11,780 nt of DNA from the NCBI GenBank assembly GCA_028565635.1, contig JAOXYB010050392.1:1-11780 (forward strand), read 5' to 3'. Positions 1 to 5,989 of the stretch are shown one piece after another (position 1 is the stretch's first letter; every line of letters begins with the position of its first letter). Both the position numbers and the translations under genes were made by a program. The notes under the pieces were generated by a model, which worked only from the letters and a program-made list of their open reading frames with translations, made no database searches and had not been told where the DNA came from. This stretch comes from Phoronis ovalis (taxonomy: Eukaryota > Phoronida > Phoronidae).

Positions 1-137
1 AGTCTCTCCAACTGACAGCATTCTTGGCTGGGGGTACACTCTCGGAGTTGTTTACAACTCACCGAATGTCTAGTTATCTATTATGTTGTAATTAATTGAA
101 CCACATTAGATATCAAAAACTCTTTATAACGTTTCAG
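1..137 (+). other. 3' end of a DTL intron
   Basis: This is the non-coding sequence before the first visible exon. It ends in a usable acceptor (ataacgtttcag). I see no coding match or other feature in it. Confidence 0.7.
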
Positions 138-227
138 ATCAGTGGTGCCAGCTCATCTGTTATTACATTGCAAGGTCATGAGAGTGAGGTCACTGATGTT
201 GTCTGGTGTCCAACGGATATGTCAAAG
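138..227 (+). CDS. DTL: DTL exon a: first half of the last WD40 repeat
   Basis: Thirty complete codons, phase 0 at both ends. The acceptor is gtttcag and the donor is AAAG followed by gtaggt. It encodes ISGASSSVITLQGHESEV and continues to CPTDMSK. The GH dipeptide and the WCP motif are the blade-opening residues of the Cdt2 WD40 propeller. Confidence 0.9.
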
Positions 228-2288
228 GTAGGTGGTACTTTCACTATTGGAAATTCTTTATGCAAATGGTTTCTCTTATGTGTGCTACTGCATTTTCTAG
301 TGAATCTAGCTTTTTTGCGCTTGCACAGATATTCAACCAACTTTTCACTAAAGATTTTCTAGATGATTCTTTGATTCCCTGTGTCCCAAAACCAATTACC
401 TTGTGAGTCTGCCTAAATTTGTATTTTAGTATGTTAACTAAGCAAAGTGGTTGTAGTAGATATTCATAATCAGGTCATATGAATATGCATGACTTGTCCA
501 TGATTACTGCGCAGCACTATTGCCAACAAGGAAACTGGCAATTTTCAATTGTGTCAAGAAAACTCATGGCAAATAAGTAACTGCATGAAATGATAAGTTT
601 AAAGTTTTATCTTTGGATACCAAGAGACTTGTAGTTCAGCAAGTGTAAAAACAGTCAACTTAAAGACACAATTATCAGAATAGTTTGGTATTGCAGATTG
701 TGACAGCATCTGATGACAACACTATGAGAATATGGAGGGTTCAACGTGGGCCATGTGGTACTGAATCTGGTGATGTCATAGGAAATGCTTATAAACTTGC
801 AAGCGAAAAAGGTGAGATTACTGCCGAGTGTCTCTCTTTAATATCTATGTTTAAGATTTATTTGAAATGAATATTTTTGCCTTGTTTTCACTACACTGTT
901 ATTTTTGATTTAAATGCATTCCATTTCTCGTACGTAAAAATTATAAAACTATTCAAACTGACAATTCATGATTTAGTCATGTAATTGTTAGGCAAATTAA
1001 ATTTTGAGTTATGACACTTGGTTTATCTATTGTGATTGGTTGGGTGAAACTTATTTTTTGTCTACAGGTGTATCTACTGCTTGTTTGCAATCTAGTGGTA
1101 TCATCAGGTATCCATACGTCATATCCAACAATACAAGTTTGCCATCAACATCTTCAAGCTCTAGACTAGCATCATCTCCTGGTTCTATTGCAAGGTGGCT
1201 AAGTCCTGGGAATAATTTGCAGGAGAAACTGGCATCTCCTTGTAAAAAGGTATCGCCTCGAAAACTGAGTGTTATATTAAGTCCTAGAAAAACAATTTCA
1301 TTTAATGAGTCTGGTGTGCAAGTGATAGATGCACTTTCTCCCATCAAGTATGGAGCAAAAAGGAAACTGGAATCAAATGAAAACACTCAACAGTCAAAGA
1401 AAATGTGCAATATATTACAAAATAATACTTCCAGTCCAAGTAAAAGATCTGTGTTCACTGCTATTAATCAAGACACATTACACAGCAGGGGTACTTGTCC
1501 ACACATCAAAAAGCTTTTTGTTGACCACATGATGATCAAGGAAGCTGCAATCCCTCCGTCTCCTACAAGTAATCTACCAAATTACGTATTAAATCCAGAA
1601 CCGCGCTGTGTCCATGTGCCAGTTGTAGATAAGGAAAATTCACCAAAGAAATTAGATTGGTTAACAAGACTTATGCAAAACAGAAGAGAAGGGAATGATA
1701 ATACAGGCAATGTAACTAATGATCAGAGCCCAAGAAGTAGACCAGCTTCTCCAGTTGGCAAGGTATTTGACTGTGTTATGTTTCTGGCTAACTGCACTGT
1801 CAGTGTAGCCTGTATTTTTACTCTTCAACTGGAATAACAGATTAGATTGTATACAAAACTGGCAACTAGTGCAGTATGCACATTTTCAAAATCCATCATG
1901 ATATTAAATTTGAAATTTTCTGAATAAAATATTGAGTATTTTATTCTGGATAAAATTATTCTGTAATCTTGTAAAAACATTGAGTTCAGATTGGGAAAAG
2001 GCTATATAATCTAGTTAATATAAAGCATGTTTAGTATCTTCCAGGGAAGGTTAGATATGTGTAAAGGTAACATTCCATGTGGTATCGTATTGGATTCTGG
2101 AGAGACATCCCAGTGTGAGAATTTTCCAGTTTGCAATTCTTCAGTAGGCAAATCTCCTACTCTAGTGTGTGAATGCTATGATATAGGAAGTTTACTGGGA
2201 TAAGGAAGAAACAATAATTTAGCTCTTTTTCTTTCAGAGTTCACTTCCAAGAGCAGAAAGTATTCTGAGTTACTTCTCTCCAAAATGA
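138..2288 (+). CDS. DTL: DTL/CDT2 (denticleless) homologue, C-terminal part, four exons (138-227, 697-811, 1068-1762, 2238-2288)
   Basis: The spliced exons encode 316 residues and then TGA; upstream exons lie outside the window. The first two exons give the last WD40 blade: GHESEVTDVVWCPTDMSK followed by IVTASDDNTMRIWRV, the GH...IW signature in the form typical of Cdt2. A long polar, Ser/Pro-rich tail follows, with 12 Ser-Pro sites, a basic AKRKLE stretch (probable nuclear signal) and a conserved-looking KENSPKKLDWLTRL block. The protein ends in AESILSYFSPK, a PIP-type motif (I at +4, Y-F at +7/+8) like the C-terminal PIP box of vertebrate Cdt2. Known family role: nuclear substrate receptor of CRL4, which ubiquitinates CDT1, p21 and SET8 on PCNA-loaded chromatin in S phase and after damage. 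All splice phases agree (0, 1, 0). The tail is divergent, but the WD repeat plus the terminal PIP motif make the assignment strong. Confidence 0.9.
228..696 (+). other. DTL intron (469 bp)
   Basis: A GT-AG intron inside the last WD repeat. Open frames running through it are read-through of exon a and show no protein family signature. No other structure was seen. Confidence 0.85.
697..811 (+). CDS. DTL: DTL exon b: end of the last WD40 repeat and start of the tail
   Basis: 115 nt, starting in phase 0 after attgcag and ending after one base of a Gly codon at a strong gtgaga donor. It encodes IVTASDDNTMRIWRVQRG and then tail sequence up to LASEK. SDDNTMRIWR is the structural Asp plus IW strand that closes the blade, and it is the most recognisable Cdt2 segment in the window. 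Confidence 0.92.
812..1067 (+). other. DTL intron (256 bp)
   Basis: A phase-1 intron with a GTGAGA donor and a tttttgtctacag acceptor. Nothing else recognisable. Confidence 0.85.
1068..1762 (+). CDS. DTL: DTL exon c: large exon for the disordered Ser-Pro-rich tail
   Basis: 695 nt. The acceptor is tttgtctacag; the first two bases complete the Gly codon begun in the previous exon, and 231 codons follow. The donor is GGCAAG followed by gtattt, phase 0. Eleven Ser-Pro sites lie in this exon and six fit the full CDK consensus S-P-x-K/R (SPCK, SPRK twice, SPIK, SPSK, SPKK). A basic KRKLE cluster could act in nuclear import. The frame stays open to 1837 past the donor, which permits a retained-intron form. 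Confidence 0.85.
1763..2237 (+). other. DTL last intron (475 bp), with a possible alternative 3' end
   Basis: GT-AG intron with a strong polypyrimidine acceptor. If it is retained, exon c adds 24 residues and stops at TAA 1835-1837. An AATAAA lies 86 bases further on, inside a 10-bp-stem hairpin at 1922-1946. There is also a cryptic acceptor at 2043-2044 followed by 52 in-frame codons to 2203. These features are weak alone but allow alternative ends that omit the PIP motif. Confidence 0.7.
1923..1928 (+). promoter_or_regulatory. Candidate intronic poly(A) signal AATAAA
   Basis: AATAAA lies in the last DTL intron, 86 nt after the read-through stop at 1835-1837. It sits in the 5' arm of a perfect hairpin (GAATAAAATA, loop TTGAG, TATTTTATTC). 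In AT-rich DNA such hexamers are common by chance, so this is only a candidate. Confidence 0.3.
2238..2288 (+). CDS. DTL: DTL exon d: terminal micro-exon with PIP-type motif
   Basis: Sixteen codons plus TGA behind a strong polypyrimidine acceptor (ctctttttctttcag). Joined in phase 0 to exon c, it reads SSLPRAESILSYFSPK and stops. A-E-S-I-L-S-Y-F fits a degenerate PCNA-interacting peptide (x-x-x-I-x-x-Y-F), lacking only the canonical first Gln. This is the same layout as the PIP box at the extreme C terminus of vertebrate Cdt2. The exon is too short for ordinary ORF finding and was recognised from frame and motif together. Confidence 0.82.
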   Translation, partial: SSLPRAESILSYFSPK

Positions 2289-2483
2289 AAAGCATAAAGG
2301 TGGACAACTTTAAAAACGGAGACAATATGAAATGAAGTACAATGCAGTTCTTTCCTTTATGTACGAGTCTTAACATTATCTCTGCTCGTCTACAGTTTAT
2401 GAAAAACGTGATCAGAAAGATGAGCTAACAATACAGTTTTCTGTTTCTTGTCAGACACTTATTGTGTTTTATCTCTAGGTTCA

Positions 2484-2489
2484 AATAAA
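2484..2489 (+). promoter_or_regulatory. Candidate DTL poly(A) signal AATAAA
   Basis: A canonical AATAAA about 195 nt after the DTL stop codon, followed by T-rich sequence (tttgtttcatt). It would give a 3' UTR of roughly 220 nt. Confidence 0.6.
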
Positions 2490-2821
2490 GTATAATATTT
2501 GTTTCATTATAATTTTACCCAAGTTCTGCATATTATTTTCCTTGCACTGCTTCATGTTTTTTAGGAAAACACATTAACACAATCCACAAATCTGTAGAAC
2601 ACTATAAAAAATGTATACCTAAGGCCACACCAAAAATAACAGTTGTTTTCATGGGTGAAAGCTTAGTCGGTCAGGCTTTTTTTAGTGCTAAAAGAAAAAA
2701 AATGAATCTGGCAACACCGCTAGATTTTGTGCAAGTTGGGTTTTTAACTTTGATTTTATTACAATAAAAAAGAAGTAAAATGACAAAATTTGAAGAGGTT
2801 GTACAGGTCTGTTAAACAAAG

Positions 2822-2827
2822 TTTATT
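2822..2827 (-). promoter_or_regulatory. Candidate poly(A) signal of the PhnZ-like gene
   Basis: AATAAA on the minus strand, about 235 nt past the stop codon at 3063-3065. A second minus-strand AATAAA lies at 2755-2760. Either could end the transcript without running into DTL. Confidence 0.4.
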
Positions 2828-3062
2828 TTTGGTCTTGCCTAAAGTGTAAATTTGAGCACCTAACGGAGTCTGCTGTCAGACAACATTGGATGCAAACAAT
2901 ACATCACAAAGATCTGGTTTTCACAAATATTTTGTTGCAACATTAAATTTTTGTGAGTTAAGAACTTTTCTAGCTGAGAAATTGTTGAGATGGTTATCTA
3001 GCCTGATACTTCCACATCTTGAGCGAGTACTTTATAATACCTGCTTAATACTAATATTCATT

Positions 3063-3274
3063 TTATTTATCTAACGAATGCAAATATTTCCTACACATGT
3101 CCTCATATTTTTCTAAAGGCTCCATTATCTTGTTTGGATCTTTGGCCTGTTCATCCCAGGTTCTCATTTTGAGAATGGCTTTAAATTGATCAGATTTCTC
3201 GAAGGTTTCCGCCTCTGTCGCTGTCATGGGACCTCCCTGGTGTACCAAAGTTTTTTTACTGGCTGAAGACAGTT
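3063..3274 (-). CDS. PhnZ-like exon 4 (residues 126-195 and stop)
   Basis: 212 nt beginning AA-CTG. The split codon becomes AAA (Lys126), giving YYEKLSSASKKTLVHQGGP across the junction, which is the family's conserved loop. RTWDEQAKDP supplies the last iron ligand, Asp166. It ends LHSLDK and TAA. The acceptor (aataattgtag) has a poor pyrimidine tract, but the protein match across the junction is strong. Confidence 0.9.
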
Positions 3275-5529
3275 CTACAATTATTAACATAATTTTAATA
3301 ATACATTTGCAACAATCACTGCTCGCAATGTTGTAGTCACTACAGTGAAATGGCTGGAGATTTGTTTGAGAGCAGCTCTAGAAGAGGGTCCTTTTTGGGA
3401 GACTTGTCATTTTATTTTGCTTTCTTGGAGATGCACACGAGATTATATTTGAGCCTCTGGTAAATAGTAACTGGATTGCAAAGGTCCCCTGGAATAGTAA
3501 CCTTTGTTATAATTGAGGGCTATAGGGGGGTTTTCGCGAGCATTGGTGAGCATTTTCTTTTTGACCGTTTTATTTTGCCTTTTTGGCAACTTGTTTTTTT
3601 GTAACTTACTGTGATTGTTTTTTTGGTTGTATTTTTTTCTTGCCAAGTGCCAGTAGCAAGCATTGCCAATTTTTAACTGCAAGCATTGCACCCTGGGGGG
3701 GGGGGACCCCTAACCCCTCATAATTGTCTCACCTTTTCCAGAAGTTTAGCTTTAGTGACTGAATAACATTGAGGAGTGAATAATGTAGATTATATGCTTC
3801 CACTTGGTCTTTTGGAAACTTGGGTGTTTACTCGGACAGCTATTTCTTGTATGGAAGATGATTTTCAAATAAGTACAAAAAAATGTCTAAGCGTTAGCCA
3901 AAACTTCTTGACATCAAGACTGATTTTGTAGACTACTTCAGTCATATGCTGGCGGTTTATAGGTATAAATATGTATATATCATGTGGCGGATCCAGATAT
4001 TGATGAATAAACTTATTTACTTTCATAATAATCCTTGTCCTTGAACACTAGGTAGCGCTTTGCATTTACATGTCCTCTTACAAAATCAGTTACAGCAGCA
4101 GGAAAACCTAAGTCTTTCAGGAACTTTTCACCAACAATGTCATGATCCTACAGGGTGAAGAAGAAAAGGATTCTTATTTAAAAGAAAAACATCATTCTGC
4201 AATAACTACTTTGCAGGTAAAATGAGAGTTAAATGATATACATGAACATACACATGTATTTACAATTAAAATACAGAAAATGATGCACTTTGGAGACTCA
4301 CCTTTGCTCCAAAATTAATCCCATCTGTAATCATTGGTTCCATGCATCTGTCATGCCCTACTAGATGCCCTATATCATGTAGAAAGGCACCAAGAACTAT
4401 CTGTATGAAACAAAATGTTTTAGGTTGATGAAGTATATCTACAACTGGAACTTTCAGTATGTAAATCTAAGGACAGGCTGTTCAATTCCATGTTCAATTC
4501 ATTTGGTTGCCTATGTCCTAGACCTAATAATAGGCCCAATGTCTGACGTATTGAGCCTAAAATGTTACTATCTATCGTCTTTCGTAATTAAAAAAAACTC
4601 ACCCATACTATGAAAATTTTCATACAACAATACACCAAAGGTTTGGTTTGTTATCATCAAGCGAAGACAATATAAATCTACATGTAAAGTAGCCAGATGG
4701 TAAAAAATCAGTGAAAATCAATCAAGATGCCACGATACGCAATTATGGTCACTTGGCATTTATTTAGTTAAAAGTCCACAAATGTTGTAATACCAAAACA
4801 AACAAAGACCATCAGATCATTGCTGTATGAAAATGTTCATTGTTTTTGTTAATTTCGAAAGATGAGCGTTGGGATCAATATATCAGATTGAGCCCCCTAT
4901 TTGTCCTATTATTAGGCCTATCTATACCCCTGCTGCATATAGTTAAGCAATAATAGAGTATTTCCTATACTTGGTTTATTAAAATACAACATATTCATCC
5001 CATAACAATGTATTATAATTATTAAATACTAAAATGAAATTTCATGATTATATATTGAGAAAAATAATTTAAAAGTACACTGAAATATCAAAAAATATTT
5101 CTATGTAGGATGGAAATTAAATCATTTTGCGAAATAGCTAGCTTGCTTGCTCAAATTGTATTTTATGTGAGAATCCATTTGTTGCATTGGGACTCGGGAT
5201 TCACTTTGGTGTTTATCGGTTCATATATGTTGCCTGTATTAGATGGTTATTTCGTTTTCGCTGGACTTTGTTCTAAGTGTTTTGGATAGTAATTTATTGA
5301 TAAAAAAATTTAAGTAAAACACATTAAGAGACGAATTTAGTAAGTAACATTACTTGTAACTTTAATATTATATTAGCACCTCTGTTGGAAATCCCTCTTG
5401 CTCAGCAAGCATACCGCATTGAATACTGTGAGCTTGCTTGCTGACATACTCTCCTATGTAATCCGTGTCACCGTGCGTCCTATACAGCCGGAATACTTCA
5501 TTAAGTGTTTCATCAACTTTCTGACTCAT
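3063..5529 (-). CDS. PhnZ/TmpB-like HD-domain mixed-valence diiron oxygenase, complete, four exons (5380-5529, 4302-4400, 4021-4147, 3063-3274)
   Basis: Splicing gives an uninterrupted 195-residue protein, about the size of bacterial PhnZ. It has no signal peptide or membrane segment, so it is probably cytosolic. Visible motifs are D-Y-I-G-E (Tyr24, Glu27), Q-A-H-S-I-Q (His34), L-H-D-I-G-H (His58, Asp59, His62), D-H-D-I-V-G-E (His85), G-H-V-N-A-K (His109, Lys113), L-S-S-A-S-K-K-T-L-V-H-Q-G-G-P, and R-T-W-D (Arg163, Asp166). The known PhnZ iron ligands are His34, His58, Asp59, His80, His104 and Asp161, so all six are present, the last three shifted by +5. PhnZ converts 2-amino-1-hydroxyethylphosphonate to glycine and phosphate with O2; TmpB acts on the trimethylammonium analogue. 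Family and active site are clear. The substrate in this animal is inferred, not shown. Myo-inositol oxygenase is the distant fold relative and is excluded by length and by the DYIGE and QGGP motifs. Confidence 0.9.
3275..4020 (-). other. PhnZ-like intron 3 (746 bp)
   Basis: GT-AG intron. It holds an 11-G run at 3695-3705 and T-rich stretches (A-rich on the transcribed strand). The minus-strand frame at 3443-3691 is lysine- and asparagine-rich and looks like chance coding in AT-rich DNA. No transposon ends were recognised. Confidence 0.8.
3695..3705 (+). repeat. G11 homopolymer
   Basis: Eleven consecutive G flanked by cacccT and aCCCCtaaCCCC, within an intron. It is prone to length slippage and polymorphism. 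Confidence 0.9.
4021..4147 (-). CDS. PhnZ-like exon 3 (residues 84-125)
   Basis: 127 nt with a pyrimidine-rich acceptor (ttcttcaccctgtag) and a gtaaat donor one base into codon 126. It encodes DHDIVGEKFLKDLGF and then GHVNAKRYL, supplying two iron-ligand histidines (85, 109) and the phosphonate-contacting Lys113 position. The frame stays open only three more bases before a stop in the intron, which fixes the splice. Confidence 0.9.
4148..4301 (-). other. PhnZ-like intron 2 (154 bp)
   Basis: A short phase-0 intron with consensus GTGAGT donor and a good polypyrimidine acceptor. Nothing else in it. Confidence 0.85.
4302..4400 (-). CDS. PhnZ-like exon 2 (residues 51-83), HD motif
   Basis: 33 codons in phase 0 at both ends, acceptor tttcatacag, donor GCAAAG followed by gtgagt. 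It encodes IVLGAFLHDIGHLVGHD. The HD dipeptide lands at residues 58-59, identical to PhnZ numbering, with the supporting His62. Confidence 0.92.
4401..5379 (-). other. PhnZ-like intron 1 (979 bp)
   Basis: A phase-0 AT-rich intron. Two copies of a CCTAATAATAGG block lie in opposite orientation at 4523-4534 and 4905-4916, with ATTGAGCC next to each, suggesting an old 0.4-kb repeat remnant. No coding content was recognised. Confidence 0.75.
5380..5529 (-). CDS. PhnZ-like exon 1 (residues 1-50)
   Basis: Starts at ATG 5529-5527 with A at -3 (gaaaATGA), and the first 50 codons end in phase 0. It carries MSQKVDETLNEVFRLYRT, then DYIGE and the HSIQ helix. Tyr24, Glu27 and His34 fall at exactly the residue numbers of PhnZ, which supports this start codon. 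The donor GAG followed by gtgcta is rather weak. Confidence 0.9.
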
Positions 5530-5610
5530 TTTCTATAGTCAATACAATAAAAATCATGTTCAAATCAAATGAGCGTTTTGCCCGAAGTTTCCGCTGTACA
5601 GTGGGGTTGA

Positions 5611-5630
5611 TCACATGACAAGTCACATGA
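5611..5630. promoter_or_regulatory. Tandem TCACATGA E-box/M-box pair
   Basis: Two identical 8-mers, each a CACATG E-box with flanking T and A, start 12 bp apart, close to one helical turn. TCACATGA is the M-box form bound by MITF/TFE-type bHLH-Zip factors in animals. Binding here is inferred. Confidence 0.45.
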
Positions 5631-5828
5631 TTTATCAGAAGAGTCTATCAGTGAGTTGTAGGGTGACAGTTATAATATATGCGGATTAAGATCCTGGTTA
5701 AGATGTAAACCCATATGCTACTGTGAATAGTAATGCCAATTGAATTGAAATAAATACGGATAAATGTCGTATGATGTATTCGCATAGATGTACTTAAACT
5801 TCAATAGACTTATTTACTTTTTGAGAGG

Positions 5829-5868
5829 ATGCAAGAATGAATTTGTCTATCTAGGTGTCGCTCGACAC
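5829..5868 (+). promoter_or_regulatory. Short upstream ORFs and hairpin in the PLC-beta 5' UTR
   Basis: Two minimal upstream ORFs, ATG-CAA-GAA-TGA at 5829-5840 and a five-codon one at 5837-5854, lie just before the main ATG. A hairpin follows directly (GTGTCG, CT, CGACAC, 5855-5868). They matter only if transcription starts upstream of 5829. Confidence 0.35.
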
Positions 5869-5890
5869 GCCTAACTGACTCAAAACAGAA

Positions 5891-5989
5891 ATGGCGGGGG
5901 CAAAGCCGGGTGTTCATGTTGTACAGTTAAAACCAATTTCTGTCCCCGAATCTCTACAGAAAGGAAACAAATTCATCAAATGGGAAGAT
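5891..5989 (+). CDS. PLCB1: Phospholipase C beta (PLCB1/2/3 class), first coding exon
   Basis: 33 codons from ATG 5891 (purine at -3, G at +4) to a consensus gtaagt donor in phase 0. The peptide begins [15 protein letters not shown] and ends [10 protein letters not shown]. It aligns with the start of human PLCB1 (MAGAQPGVHALQLKP... KGTKFVKWDD), the beginning of the N-terminal PH domain. PLC-beta hydrolyses PIP2 to IP3 and diacylglycerol under G-alpha-q at the plasma membrane. PLCB4/NorpA-type proteins start differently, so this is the PLCB1-3 class; invertebrates usually have one such gene, so the symbol means orthologue group. PH remainder, EF hands, X/Y catalytic domain, C2 and tail must lie beyond the window. 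Confidence 0.9.

Larger units (their letters stand above)
2289..3062. other. Convergent intergenic region between DTL and the PhnZ-like gene
   Basis: 774 bp holding the DTL 3' UTR on the left and the 3' UTR of the minus-strand gene on the right. Apart from the poly(A) signal candidates listed separately, I see only AT-rich sequence. The short open frames (2176-2376 minus, 2886-3074 plus) resemble nothing and overlap the UTRs. Confidence 0.7.
5530..5890. promoter_or_regulatory. Divergent promoter region of the PhnZ-like and PLC-beta genes
   Basis: Only 361 bp separate the two start codons, so both core promoters and both 5' UTRs must fit here, unless undetected 5' UTR introns exist. It contains two TCACATGA E-boxes (5611-5618, 5623-5630), an AT-rich TATAATATAT at 5671-5680 that could serve either direction, and a CCAAT at 5736-5740 on the PLC-beta side. 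There is no CpG island of vertebrate type. Confidence 0.65.

Noticed and set aside
1051-1386. 111-codon minus-strand frame
   Set aside because: Antisense shadow of the DTL tail exon; the plus-strand exon is supported by splice phase and motif content.
2045-2203. A 52-codon frame after a cryptic acceptor (atcttccag) that is in phase with DTL exon c and has its own stop
   Set aside because: The splice to 2238 is also in phase, has a much stronger polypyrimidine tract and yields the expected terminal PIP motif. The 2045 frame resembles no Cdt2 sequence. It might be a rare alternative end.
3443-3691. 82-codon minus-strand frame in PhnZ-like intron 3
   Set aside because: Lys/Asn-rich product of AT-rich DNA with no family resemblance; the protein match jumps cleanly across this interval.
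5141-5442. AGCTTGCTTGCT present both in intron 1 and in exon 1 of the PhnZ-like gene
   Set aside because: A short simple-sequence 12-mer; the exon copy encodes conserved residues, so the match looks coincidental.
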